A stretch of DNA of 64,000 nt from Gambelia wislizenii (taxonomy: Eukaryota > Chordata > Lepidosauria > Squamata > Crotaphytidae). The notes under the pieces are model-generated. The model saw nothing but the letters and a program-made list of their open reading frames with translations, searched no databases and was not told the origin of the DNA. Location: contig JAUMIR010000005.1 in the NCBI GenBank assembly GCA_030847615.1, forward strand, positions 210,970,645-211,034,644. Direction: 5' to 3'. Positions 10,848-22,045 of the stretch are shown piece by piece (the stretch's first letter is position 1; every line of letters starts with the position of its first letter). A program made the translations under genes and the position numbers.

Positions 10848-11994
10848 TCTACTCCATAGCAAAGTTGGTGCAGGGCTGGGGAAGGAGTTTTGGAGGGTGG
10901 GAAAAAAGGTCAGGAGGAGGTTTCCTGAGCCATGCAATTAGCTGACCTTTCCCACTAGGAAATGCTTCTTTCCCTGTTTCAATTTCACTTTTTAGCAGTT
11001 CCTTCACCACCATTTATTTTGCATAGACAGCAGTCCAGAGAAGTGCATACCAGCATACTCATGTGCTGTGTATACCTCCACTTACTATGATGTCCAAAGC
11101 CTCTCTAAGCTATGGAGAAAGAGGCAGAGGCAATGGCGATGTGGACATATGTACATTTGCCTGCATGGGGAAAGGGGGGGCCATAGTCATGTGGCCACAC
11201 ATGCTGTGATTTATCAGACCACAGAGAGTTGGAAGGGTTCCAGTGTGGTGGAGGTGGCATGCAGGGGGGTGGGGAGGGAAGATGTGAGCTCACCTTCTTT
11301 CTCCCTTCTCTTTCTTTCTCTGTGTGGGGGTGAATCTGGTGGTACACCATGGCTGGACGGGGGGGGGGAGAGGGAGAAGGTGGGGGCAGTGAAGATGTTC
11401 ACTATTATCCACGGAATTCATTATCCTCAGTGGGGCCTGGAACCAATCCACCACAGACACAGGGGTCCTACTGTTCTCTCTACTTTCCTTTTAAAGTAAT
11501 TTGTAAGGGCTTGTTTAGAGGCACCTTGAATGGAATCTGTCAAGTTTTATGCCTTTTTGTTTTTTAAATAATAATAATAATAATAACAGAAACATAATGA
11601 ATGATGTGTTGAACTACTTTTTAAAAGAGTGTGTATATACTTAGTCCTTAACTTTAGTGGCTCTGTGATTAGTTTCATTCTGAATTACTTTCTGCAAATA
11701 ACTTTTTCATAAGTTGAGAGTATGTTAGGCTTTTGACAAGCAACTGCTGACGATAACTTTTTTTTTTTAAAAAGAAGCTATTAAAATATTCATGAAATAC
11801 AGCTTAAATAAAAGTGGCATGGTACAATGCTTATTTTTTTAAAAAAATAATAAAAACAGTGTGGAAAGTCATTTGTGTTCTTATATGTAGCTTATAACAG
11901 AAGACCAGTTTTTTGTTTTTTTTAAAAAAACCTGGCAGAATCCCCCCCCCCAAATTGTGTCCCATCTTCTAACAAAAATACTAAAGAAAAGATT
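10848..11994. other. no gene; G-rich and A/T runs
   Basis: G-rich runs near 11170-11400 give open frames on both strands with no domain. An AAT microsatellite lies at 11567-11585. Nothing else is recognised. Confidence 0.4.
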
Positions 11995-12312
11995 CAAAAT
12001 TTAAATGTGGGACCCGGGCCGGTTTAAGGAATTTGGGGGGGCCCTGCAATGGTTTGTTTTGGGGGGCCCCTATGTTTATCCCAGTGTCAGGGAAAGCTAT
12101 ATACCAGACCCCCTTCCCATTAGCCAGTCTGCATTTTTTAAAAAAATAAATTGCTGCTAAATTATTTTCAAGAGGTAAGTAGTACTTCAGAAAAAAGATA
12201 TGCTCCTCTTTTAGCCAGGTTGCAGGAAGGGTGTGACGTTCCTTCTGCAAACTACAAACCTGCCCCTTTATAAATAAATGGGCCCCTCTGCACCTTAATA
12301 ATTATTGAAAGG
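11995..12312. other. diverged repeat, unclassified
   Basis: GGGCCC-rich blocks (near 12040-12070 and 12280) suggest an old element. No ends are resolved and no gene is seen. Confidence 0.3.
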
Positions 12313-12342
12313 CAAATGCACACACACACACACACACACATA
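12313..12342. repeat. CA microsatellite
   Basis: A run of about 15 CA units ending in TACAAG. Confidence 0.85.
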
Positions 12343-12597
12343 CAAGCAGAATGAGGTTTTAGTGCCATTTAGAAACCCAAGGCACCCCCAGCACCCATAG
12401 CCACAAAGGGCTCCTGTTGTGCTTGTCTTTGGGTTTGCTAGATGAGTAATTTCCCAGGTTTTTATTAATGGCCATACTGCATTTAAGGCCACACATTGAC
12501 CAAATTATTAAATATTGCCAATTATTATTATAGATGTTACTATAGATATGGGGCTGGGGTGTCAGGGTAGGTAAGAAAACTGAATAACAAATTGACT

Positions 12598-13172
12598 CAT
12601 CATTAGATCAAGGGAAGTAATAGTGCCACTGTACGGTTGTCCCTTCACATTCACGGACTTGGCATTCACAGATTTAAGTATTCAAGGCTTGAAAATATTC
12701 TTAAAAAAATAATAATCCAAAAAGCAAACCTTGAATTTGCCATCTTATATAAGGGACACCATTTTGCTATGCCATTGCATATAATGGGACTTGAGTATTC
12801 ACGGATTTGGATATTCACGGGGGGTCCTGGAACCAAACCCCAGCGACTGTGAAGGGACAACTGTATTCTGCTTTGGTCAGACCTCACCTGGAGTATGGTG
12901 TTCAGTTCTGAGCACCACAATTCAGGAAGGATATTGAGAAGCTGGAATGTGTCCTGAGAAGGGTGTGTGACCAGGATGTGAGAGGTCTGGAAGCCATTAA
13001 GCCCTATGAGGAGTGGCTTAGGGAGCTGGACATGTTTAGTCTGGAGAAGAGAACGTTGAGAGGGGACATGATAGCCATGTTTAAAAATATTTGAAGGGAT
13101 GTCATACTGAGGATGGAGCAAGCTTGTTTTCTGCTGCTCCATAGTCTAGGACACGGAGCAATGGGTTCAATG
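12598..13172 (+). mobile_element. CR1 LINE 3' region, split by a Tigger MITE
   Basis: The left piece (12598-12633) matches the ORF2 segment at 63900-63924, with AGATCAAGGGA and TAGTGCCACT. The right piece resumes TTCTGCTTTGGTCAGACCTC and runs through the CR1 C-terminal segment, the GGAGAAGAGAACG block and GGACACGGAGCAATGGGTTC, where it is cut. The copy is 5'- and 3'-truncated and dead. Confidence 0.85.
12634..12863. mobile_element. Tigger-type MITE inserted in CR1
   Basis: The inverted ends CGGTTGTCCCTTCACATTC and GACTGTGAAGGGACAACTG are flanked by TA (12632-12633 and 12864-12865). The uninterrupted CR1 at 63917-63930 has a single TA at the same point, which confirms the duplication. It is 230 bp and non-coding. 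Inner words TATTCACGGATTTGG and TGGAACCAAACCCCAG recur at 48150-48190. Confidence 0.9.
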
Positions 13173-13444
13173 TGGATTGATGTGCACTAATGCCAATTCG
13201 CAGCAGCTTTCATTTGTCTAAATAATTTTTTGGCAAGATTGCAGGCATGTGAAGCTATCCACATTCCTTGTTCAAACAGGCATGCCTGCGAATCACGACG
13301 GTGGCATGAATGAATTACATTTCTATTGTTGCCAGTTGCTGCTGCTGCTGCCAAACAGTATTTTTTAAAAGCATATCCAATGTGAGGAAGTGCAGTATTC
13401 TGCTTAAATAAATAGAAAAAAAGAAAAGAAAAAAAGACTGTTTC

Positions 13445-13790
13445 GTTGCCTCAGCGCATGATTGCTATAGCAAAAATCCAACATGGCTGTTTCAGGCGCT
13501 TGCCTTGTTAGCAAGTCCCCCCCCCCCGTTTTCCAATTTTACTCTTATTGGGAATTTGCACCAAAGTGAATCGGTTGTCCCAATGAATGGAATTGCACAT
13601 TCCCCACTGAGCTTTTTGAAAAATACGTGAAAAGCCGTGAAGGCTTTTCCTATGAAGTTTTTGGCATTTATGGCCCATCTCCTTCTGAGTATGGCAGATT
13701 GATGTGGGATCTCATTAAGATGAAACATATTCTCCTCCAATTCTATGAGGAATATTTTTGCCATATAGACAACCTCAATATATTCTGAAG
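13445..13790 (+). repeat. interspersed repeat family X
   Basis: It aligns by eye with 15977-16310. Shared parts are TTGCCT(C/T)AGCG near the start, TTAGCAAG(T/C)CCC, AAAGGCTTTTCC-like and GATTGATG(T/C)(G/A)GGATC(T/C)CATT, and the end GCCATATAGACAACCT versus CCATTTAGACAGCCT. Unclassified. Confidence 0.6.
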
Positions 13791-13847
13791 TATTAACTTA
13801 AGACTGTTTGAAAATTATAGATTTTTTTTTTTAAAAAAATGGTTGCA

Positions 13848-14200
13848 TACCCTCCAAAATTTCACATATGAAAACTGGGACATGTGTGGTCAAGTAACAT
13901 CAAGTGTGTTCAAGATGGCTAAAATTATTAATGAAGAACACATAAGCTAGGAGAGACTGTAGCAGTTTGCTTTTGTCTGAGCCTGCTGGGAAGACCAAGA
14001 TTCCTCCCCCTCCTATCCTCTTCCCCCTGCTGAGTTAACCGAGTGCAAACTACTTTCCTGCTTTGAACTCAATTTGCAACAACTGAAGTAAGCTGAGGAC
14101 GAAGGGCAAAAGCAGCAGAAGGAGAGCTGGTTTAAGGGCATTTTAAAAGCAGCTGGAAAAATGAGATGACAGAGCAGTAATTGGGACAGTCCCAAATTGT
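13848..14200 (+). repeat. interspersed repeat family Y, second copy
   Basis: It begins CATACCCTCCAAAATTTCAC. It contains AGCTAGGAGAGACTGTAGCA and AGCTGGAAAAATGAGATGA and ends near GGGACAGTCCCAAATT. Same strand as the copy at 6556. Confidence 0.65.
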
Positions 14201-14534
14201 GGGGTATGTGGTTGTAGCAGAAACAATCAGAATCCCATTTAAATGGCTATGAGGAAAAAAAAATGTCTGCTGAAAAAGTTATACCCTGGATGCCCAACTG
14301 TGAAGGGAGGAGATGGGCAAGCCTGGTTGATGCCAAACAATTACAGCTCAGAGAATGCTGTGAAGGAGGCTGTATGAAGGAGAAAGGATACAAAAGTGAG
14401 CCTTGTCTCTGACAGAAGGCAGATGAGGAAAGATGGAATAGAGACAGGGAAAAGATTGTAGAGAGGAGAAAGATGGCATGTGGATAGGGAAAAGCTGTAA
14501 TAGAGATAGGACGGTCAGCCAGGGGGAAGGGCTG
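14201..14534. other. no recognised feature
   Basis: Purine-rich DNA with GGAGAAAG-type words; no gene. Confidence 0.35.
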
Positions 14535-14888
14535 AATCTCTGGCTTTTCTTCGCAAACAAAGATTCAGGAAGGACTCATCCCGCACATTCTGATTATTAA
14601 AAAGGCCAATCCGAGATAAACAAGTCCGGCTGCAGAAAGCATAGCAGAAGTCTTCTTGGATGATGCTTCCGGGTTGTGATTCTTTCTGCATTGTCGTTTC
14701 TCTTCAAGACTTGTTCTGCGTGAGTTCTCAAATAAGGCTGCAACATTGTGGATAGTGTGTCTCCATGCCTCCCGATGTGAGGCCAGGGTGGACCATTGTT
14801 GGTGATCAGTTTGGCTGAGCATGAGATGTTGTTTCAGGGAGTCTTTGTATCGCTTTTTTGGAGTGCCCCTCTTACGCTGACCTGTGGC
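14535..14888 (-). mobile_element. 3' end of zinc-finger LINE (family LZ)
   Basis: The minus strand encodes DHQQWSTLASHREAWRHTI, AALFENS and RTSLEEKRQ, then a decayed C-terminal zinc finger, matching 34699-35720. The 3' end is CGAAGAAAAGCCAGAGA. It is truncated at about 14888, just upstream of the TGACCTGTGGCTG end, and has a frameshift before the finger. Confidence 0.75.
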
Positions 14889-15086
14889 TGAATAAGCATA
14901 TCAATAAACCTCTACTCAAACATATCATCAGTGAGCTACAACTCTATTCTGTTATACAACTGTGTTTGGCTGTCCCTGTTAAGTTTTGATAGAGAGTCTG
15001 GTTACACTTACCACAATGGACCCACTGAACAATACACCCACATGTCCATATAGGGATCACCTTGAGGCCCAAGTACCAGAAGGCAC

Positions 15087-15117
<31 letters not shown>

Positions 15118-15164
15118 CGTAGAGAAGAATAACCAAATCTCTACAGGCATCCCAACATCTGAAG
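14889..15164. other. no gene; CAA microsatellite at 15087-15118
   Basis: About ten CAA units. No gene is seen around them. Confidence 0.6.
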
Positions 15165-15260
15165 GCATACAACAAAAACTGCATCCAAAGAAGTGGGTTT
15201 ATATCCATGAAAACTCATGCTAAAATAAAAACCAGTTAGCCTTAAAGGTGCTGCCACGTT
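15165..15260 (+). mobile_element. degenerate PLE-type terminal repeat fragment
   Basis: CCAAAGAAGTGGGTTTATAT, CCATGAAAACTCATGCTAA and TTAGCCTTAAAGGTGCTGCC follow the layout of a widespread sauropsid repeat whose end carries a hammerhead-like core (CTGATGA, AGTGGG stem, GAAA). Here the CTGATGA is lost. Inference from pattern only. Confidence 0.45.
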
Positions 15261-15976
15261 TTTTTCCCCCCACCTCAACTCTCCCTGCCTCCTTTTTATA
15301 CTAGGGATTAGTATAGATTGTATAATACTGGTGTTTTATAGTCTGAAATATATGCTCCAGTTCAGTGACTCTTAACCTTTTCTTTACCAGGGACCCTCTT
15401 TAAATGTCTTTTGTTGCCATGGACCCCCCAATACTTAACTCAAAAGTTAAAACAACAACAACACCTCTATTATTATTATTATTATTATTATTATTTATAC
15501 AATTACACCATCCATTAAACCTTCCCTTAGAGGAACTGAAGGGGAAGGGAAGACTTTTCTCCTGAGCAGTCTTCAAGTCTTCATGGACTCCCTGTAAAGA
15601 CAACACAGCCCCCTTGTCAGCTACATTCTACATGAGTGGCAATTCTTAACTGCCACAAAACAAAACAAAACAAAACAAAATGGATGAAAATAAAAAGGAA
15701 GGTCATGTATATAGCGGGGGGGGGGGGGAGAGACCAGAGTACCTCATAGTAATGGCATTTTGCACCAGCAGCAACTTGTCTTGATGGTGGTTTTGGTTCC
15801 AGAAGCCCCCATAAGCTTTATATGCCAGATGGTGCCCATGCATGGTTTACTCACATTAGTAGTCCCTGCTGATGATGTTTTTTTTTTTAAACCCTTTGTC
15901 AAGGTGTGCTGGAGCGATAGAGTAATTTTCCAAGTTAAAATAACAGCAAAAAAAAACAAAAAAACCCACATTTTAT
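15261..15976. other. no gene; simple repeats
   Basis: ATT microsatellite at 15468-15496, CAAAA units at 15657-15680, and a G12 run near 15716. No gene. Confidence 0.6.
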
Positions 15977-16310
15977 TGCCTTAGCGATCAATCGCTAAGG
16001 CGAAAATTCAATATGGTGGCAGCTGGCACTTGTCTTTTAGCAAGCCCCACCCCATGCACTCTCCCAGACAATCAGCTTTGTGTATCCACTTGTATGGGAA
16101 AGTGATTCAAAGCAAATTGCTTGTCCTAACAAGCAGGAATGTGCACCCCCACAAAGGCTTTTCCAGCATTGTTTTTACTGTTTGGGTCCACCTTCCTTCT
16201 GAATACTGTGGATTGATGCAGGATCCCATTTAGACAGGTAGGATTCCCAGTGAATTTCATGAGGTTTATTTTCACCATTTAGACAGCCTGGAAGACTGGT
16301 TTATAGTAAT
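15977..16310 (+). repeat. interspersed repeat family X, second copy
   Basis: It opens with TTAGCGATCAATCGCTAA, a small perfect hairpin, then follows family X as at 13445. The hairpin is weaker in the other copy. Confidence 0.6.
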
Positions 16311-16328
16311 CTGTCACTAAAGTGATGA

Positions 16329-16878
16329 AGGGTTCATCTACATGAGGCAGAATATGCTGGCTCCATGCTGGCATATCCTGGCCGTGGATCAGGCCCGTTC
16401 CTTCTCCCCTTACCTGGATGGAATTGGCCAGAGTCCAGATGGACATGCCAGCCTGTTGCTGCAGCCACCGCCACTGACATCTCCCTCACTCTCTCTGAAA
16501 GCATGAAGCCATCCTGCAACATGTAACCAAGGCCCCCTGCATACAACCAGCCTAGCTCACATGCTGTGGGCATCTTCCTGCTGCAGAACTATGAGGCAGA
16601 GGGGAACTGAAGTGATGGGCCAGCATGTTGGAATGGGTTCCTGTGGTCCTGCGGGGTCCAGTCAGTTTTTTTTCCTGCCAACTATGGGTTAAAGCAGGTA
16701 TTATATTAAAATGCTGTAACAGGCCTTACCCTGTCTTCCCCTTGTCTTAGCCCTGTCTTTGTGCTGGGGATTGTGAGGACTGTCTGGGGGCAGAATGAGG
16801 CAAAAGCCCTGTGTCATCAGGACTGCAGGGCTCCAAGATGGGCGTAAGATGGGGTAAACTGTTCATTCAGACAAGCCC
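16329..16878. mobile_element. foldback MITE, family H3, with TGA duplication
   Basis: It begins AGGGTTCATCTACATGAGG and ends TTCATTCAGACAAGCCC, flanked by TGA (16326-16328, 16879-16881). The inner AACCAAGGCCCCCTGCATAC is shared with 5385 and 32336. Non-coding. Confidence 0.7.
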
Positions 16879-17145
16879 TGATCCTTGGATGATTGAGACC
16901 AGTTCTCCTTTGAGAACTGGGTAAAAGAAATCTAAGAGCTTGGAAAGACTATTCTGGTCATTACTATCTGTATGCTGTTTGTTTTACTGTTATTTTTTTT
17001 GCAAGGTTGTGCAGCTTAACTGGGCCTGAAAGCTATTTTCATCCTCTCTAGACTTCATTGAGCTGACCTCACTTGCCTTGATTTCCCAACAGTGAAAAAC
17101 AACAACAACACCACTTTGGTAGGGGAAATGGCTACTTGTGCTACT

Positions 17146-17148
<3 letters not shown>
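16879..17148. other. no recognised feature
   Basis: A short spacer with no gene. Confidence 0.35.
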
Positions 17149-17188
<40 letters not shown>

Positions 17189-17192
17189 ATGT
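17149..17192. repeat. TC then TG microsatellite
   Basis: About 14 TC units followed by TG units. Confidence 0.85.
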
Positions 17193-17199
17193 GTATATT

Positions 17200-17322
17200 T
17201 CCCCCTCCAAATGGGGCCACATCCCATTTTGTACAGGTAACAGGGGAGCAATGGGCCAGATCTGGAGAAAGAATACATTGATGGGGAACCAGTGTATTCT
17301 AGCCCATGTAGATGAGCCCTAG
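17200..17322. mobile_element. right-end fragment of MITE family H3
   Basis: AGCAATGGGCCAGA, ACCAGTGTATTCT and CCATGTAGATGAGCCC match the right ends of H3 copies. It is truncated on the left and abuts an H2 element. Confidence 0.55.
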
Positions 17323-17540
17323 GGCTGCCGACACATTGCAGAGATCATGCATATACCACTTTAATTGCCAGGGTTCAATGCTATGGGATTGTGGAAATTT
17401 TAGTTTTGTGATATATTTAGCCTTGGTTGTCAGAAAGCTCTGGTGCCATAACAAACTACAAATCCTAGGATTCCATAGGATGGAGCCATGATCGCTCAAG
17501 CGGTGTCAAACTGTATTATTTCTACAGTGTGTCAACAGTC
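17323..17540. mobile_element. foldback MITE, family H2
   Basis: The ends GGGCTGCCGACACATTGCAG and TACAGTGTGTCAACAGTC are inverted, and the centre has AAACTACAAATCCTAGGATT. The flanks no longer show a clear duplication. Confidence 0.7.
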
Positions 17541-17934
17541 TATGACCATGATCATGACCAAGATCCTCTCACAGTATGCCAGTTCAGCAGAGAACTAGGT
17601 AGTGGAGCAGTTCAGTAATTTTAGACTCGGTTGTCTTTCAGTGGTGAGGTTCTTTAGAAGGTCATGTGTTTCACTTCATTTACTTGAAGTAATGATTGAT
17701 TGGATTGAAAATAAAGTAAAATAGACTTGTTGAATGAAGACCCCTCCTACTTTTTCTGCATGTAATGTGTGTGGTAGATCCATTACTTGATCTAGGTCAC
17801 ATTTGTTATCCTGGCCAAGGTATAGAGAGTCTTCCTGAGGTTTCCTATTGGTTGCGTGGGAAGACTAGAACAATTAGTCTAAGGGCTTCAAGAGGGAAGA
17901 AACAGATGAACAGTAAAGGCTGCATTCTTTAAGC
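17541..17934. other. no recognised feature
   Basis: Short frames only. Confidence 0.35.
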
Positions 17935-18275
17935 ATCTGAAGCATGCCCAATTTGGCAGGGACAGTCCAAATGAATTCCTTTGCCACCCCACTTTTTCAG
18001 CTGCTTTTAAAATGTCCCAGTTTCTCTCTTCTCCACTGTCCACATTCATCCTCAAATTACTTCAATTGCTGCAAGCTAAATTCAAAGTGCAGAAGTGGTT
18101 CGCACTTGCTAACTCAGTGGGAGGGAGGTGGAGGAGTGGAGTGGGCTTTCCCAGTGGGCTCAGGCAAAAGCATACTGCTGCATCATCTCCTAGCTTCTGT
18201 ATTCATTACTTACTTTTCCCATCTTGACCATATTCTGATGTTGCTTGGCTGCACATGGATGGTATGCTGATGAGC
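17935..18275 (-). repeat. interspersed repeat family Y, inverted copy
   Basis: It reads as the reverse complement of 6556-6920: TTTGGCAGGGACAGTCC at the left and GCACATGGATGGTATGC at the right. The frame of 108 codons across it has no domain. Confidence 0.6.
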
Positions 18276-18689
18276 CTATATTAATGCTTCAGAAAACTCC
18301 AGGCTGCTAAACACTACCCTGCATCCTAAAGTCCTACCCTGATGGTACTACCGGATCCCTGGCATCATTAATTAACAGTTCATGGCCTGCAAGTTCAGAC
18401 CATTTTGTTTCTTCCAGTGAGACTGGCTAAAAGATTGATGTTAAGTACTACAGTCAGTTAGTTACCTTTGGATAGTCCCACTGCATTGCTCTAGTGCTAG
18501 TTTTTGTCCCCACTGGGCAATGAACAAGGGAAGGTTAATTGCTGATTTATTCTATTTCTTTTCTTTTTTTATTAGCATTATTGGAAAACGAAGAAAAACA
18601 ATGAGAGGAAATTGGTGTTCACTTGCCTTTTTTGGTTTTACCATTTCGGCTTCTGCTTTACTCATTCTTTTTATGCTCAGGTTTTTATT
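18276..18689. other. no recognised feature
   Basis: AT-rich DNA with short frames of no recognisable domain. Confidence 0.35.
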
Positions 18690-18790
18690 GTGTTCATTGT
18701 GTGATTTGTAATGCTGAGTGTGTGCCACCCCAGCAGCCTTCAGTAGGGCCAAAAGGTGACATATAAATCATTGAAATAAATGAATGATTA
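18690..18790 (+). mobile_element. L2-like LINE 3' tail fragment
   Basis: GTGTGCCACCCCAGCAGCC, GTGACATATAAATCATTGAA and AATAAATGAATG follow the usual L2-type ending (a hydrophilic stop region, TATATAAAT, AATAAAT repeats). Confidence 0.4.
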
Positions 18791-20990
18791 AAATGGACTA
18801 AACTTGCAAGAAGGAAGTGTATAATTTTAAAACAAAAGGGAACATGAAATAACTTTAAGTGCACTGCAACAGCATTTTATTACAAAAATAACATCAGGTC
18901 TGAAAAAATAAGGAAGGGCAACAAGAAAACACCAGAGTGTAAGAGTTTGATTATCATCTTTGTGTTCCATAAAATGGCAGGTAATATTTCAGATAACTTA
19001 TAGTGACAGAGGACTTTCCTGTACAAATAAATTTAGTGCCCCAAAGGCTCTAGGTAGAGAACAGTTTTTATGTGCTTTCACTTACAGGTGAGCCTTTTCA
19101 ACAAAAGGAACATGAAATGGAGGACATTATGACCCAAATACCACTTGATTGTGCATGGAGTGAAAAAGTAACATGTTTCAGAAAAGAGCTAGCTGGTCAC
19201 AGCCCCTTCCAGTAGGGACAACTGAAGAAACTTCACTGCCTGAGGCAGAGTTGTAAATGGTGCTCTTCGCTCACTCAGTTTAAGGTGCACATCATCCAAA
19301 ATCCCACTATTTCCACACAGGAGGCAGAAAATCCTTTCAATCACCTTTTCCCATCTCTAGCACTAAAAAACCCAAATCCATAAAAATTAAATATTTGCAG
19401 CTCTTTCATAATACTTATAATACTTATTTATTACCCGCCTCTCTCATCAGAATTGAGGCGGGGTACAACATAACAGTAATACAAACACAGTGTAACACAA
19501 TGTACAGTTAATCACAGTATAATACAATTCAAAGCAAAGCATGACCCCCAGCATCTGCTGCCTCTGCCCAATGCTAGAGCCAGCCTTGCTTACCAGCCTG
19601 TTTTTCCATGTTAATCCCCCCACCCCCGATATGTCACTTTGCCCTAGACTATGGGGTATAATTTAATATTTTTATCATGGACCCATCCAGGAATCTAGAC
19701 TGAATGAGAAGGGGATGCTGACACATCCCTTAGCCTGGATAAAGAAACAGGTGCTGACTTGGACAAAGTGCTAGCATTATGGACAATCACAGCCCCATCA
19801 GGGAATATGCAGGCAATTTACATTGTTGCAGCAGAGGCCTCATCTCTAAAAGTAGCCCAGCACTCCGCAGCTCAGGGGCCACAATGCATCATGGCTATAT
19901 GCTTCTTCTAGGGCCAGAGGTATCATGCCTCTGAATAGTAATTGCTGTGGTACAATAGCAGGGCAGAGCTATTGCTCGCATGCCTTACTTGTGAAATTTC
20001 TGGAGGCATTTGGTTGGCCAGTGTGGAAAAACTAAACAGGACTTGGGTCTAACCCAGCAGGACTCTTCTGTAAATTATTTTGCAGAGAATCACCTTCCTG
20101 AATATCCTCCTTAGGCTATGCAGACAAGAATGCAGTCCTTTAAGGGATCCATTCTTTTCCAAAGGAACAAGGCTTGAAGTGGTCTTCAGGATATTGTCTA
20201 CTATGTAATAGTTCAATTCTATTCTGGATGTTTTAAAGGGAGAAATCTGTCTCATCCTGTTAAGATCATGTATGGTTTCAATAGTTTCTCTAGACAGGAG
20301 ATGGGACCCTTTTAGTGTCTCACTACTGCCTTTGCAATTCTATGGGTCTATTCCATGTGCTACCACCACAGTGTGAAGGAAGTATTGACCACCTCCACGG
20401 AGCACCATGTGTTGAGACTTCCTCTTTTAAATGACCCTTCCCCGTCAATGCCTCATAAGAGTTCACCTACAATTTAAATGAAAGGGCACCTTTACTTTAC
20501 TCTTCAGTGACTATCACCTATACTTCTATTGCATTCTGCCACTGTACAACTCACTTTCTTTGTAACTGGCATAGGCTTAGGACAAAGAAAGTAGAGGTCC
20601 ATTCCAGACTAAAGAAAGGAAATAGTGTTATTTGATCAATAAACAATTAATGTAACTCTCTACATAAGTAACAGAAAGATCTTAAAATATGATTTTAACT
20701 ATTTTAATTGCTGTCAAGAATAGTTGGGAGGCTAAGTTCATTCCTTACATAACCATAAGTGAATCCCCTTGTTAAGTCTACCTAAATCAACTCATAGACA
20801 ATGCTCAAAAACTAGATAGTCAGTCTGGCTGAATTTATAATGCTTTGCAGCTCCCTGACTTCTCCTTGAAATCTTTCTGGTACAGCAACCACTTTAGACC
20901 TCAACCAATGGATATCACTCTGCTGCCCTTGAAAGATGCTACAAGAATAATTTTCTCTTCTTCCGTGGCCTTTACTCACCTCAGCATCTT
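18791..20990. other. long stretch without gene; one LINE tail near 19425-19520
   Basis: At 19425-19520 an inverted LINE-type 3' end (TTATTTATTACCCGCCTC, GAGGCGGGGTACAACATAA) is visible. The rest looks unique, with no domain in any frame. Confidence 0.4.
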
Positions 20991-21218
20991 GGGATGCTTC
21001 TGCACTGTAGAAATAATGCAGTTTGACACCACTTTAACTGCCATGGCTCCATCCTACAGAATCCTGGGATTTGTAGTTTTTTTAAAAAAGGCACCAACAC
21101 TCTTTGACAGAGAAAGCTAAAGTCCTTGTAAAACTACAAAACTCAGGATTCCATAGGATGGAGCTAGAGCACTTAGAATGGTGTCAAACTGCAATATTTC
21201 TACAGTGTAAATTCACCC
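20991..21218. mobile_element. foldback MITE, family H2
   Basis: GGGATGCTTCTGCACTGTAG at the left and CTACAGTGTAAATTCACCC at the right are inverted. The core TTTGACACCACTTTAACTGC is intact on the left arm. Confidence 0.75.
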
Positions 21219-21799
21219 TTGGTCTCATTGTTGCTTTCCAGATGCTTCATCCAGTATTTAGTCTTTTTCTTCTGAGCCTTCTGTCTTCCATCCCCACTGG
21301 CTCTGACCCCTACCCACCTATCTCCCCCAGAATTAGTTTTTAATTCTCTCAAACTCCCTGCCAGAAGAATAAGCCATTATAGTCAAAAGTCCCAAAATTC
21401 TATCACACCTCCTAACTGAACAGTCTAAACCAATCATGTTCCATGGAATGTTCTAAAACCCACCAATCACAATTGCAAGGTTTGAATTTCCTTTCTCAGT
21501 AAATAAGCTCTCGAAACCTGCTATGTAGTGCTTCAATAGATGAGATTGTATTCCTTGATGGATAGATGGTTATGGATATGGTACAAGGGATAGAATTCTG
21601 TACAAGTTAAAGTATTTATGAAATGTCTGTATAATGCCTCAACAGACACTATAGAAAGTATGAAAGAACCTGAGACTAATGGCTAAATGGCTAAAGTTAT
21701 ATTGTTTAAATGGTTAATGTTCTTCAAGGTGATCTGTATAGAGAAGCCTGTTAAAGAGATGAAGCGTAACGTCTTAAGTGCCATATGATATGTGTGCAT
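21219..21799. other. no recognised feature
   Basis: Unique-looking DNA; short frames only. Confidence 0.35.
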
Positions 21800-22045
21800 G
21801 TACATTTGCACACACCTTCAAGTTGCCTGTCGACTTATGGCCTGTGGACTTCTGGCAACCCCATGAATTTTTTCTTAGGCAAGAAATACTCAGAGGTGAT
21901 TTTTCCAGTTCCTTCCTCTGAAATACCGCCTATAGCATCTGGTATTCATTGGCAGTCTCCCATTCTAGTACTAATGAGGACTGACCCTGCTTAGCATCTA
22001 AGATCAAATGGGATCTGGTGCTTTTAGAGTTTTTAGGCAGAGGGA
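21800..22045 (-). mobile_element. 5S-rRNA-derived SINE
   Basis: Read on the minus strand, the head resembles 5S rRNA. In plus orientation, GGTATTCATTGGCAGTCTCC, CATTCTAGTACTAATGAGGA and TGACCCTGCTTAGCATCTAA mirror the internal control region (C box and A box) of 5S genes. The body gives ACTTATGG and CAAGTTGCCTGTCGAC, and it ends in a TG/CA-rich tail at 21785-21815. The layout fits a SINE3-type element such as the 5S-Sauria family described in lizards (from memory). Confidence 0.75.

Noticed and set aside
12666..13142. A 158-codon minus-strand frame.
   Set aside because: It is the antisense of the CR1 end and the Tigger MITE.
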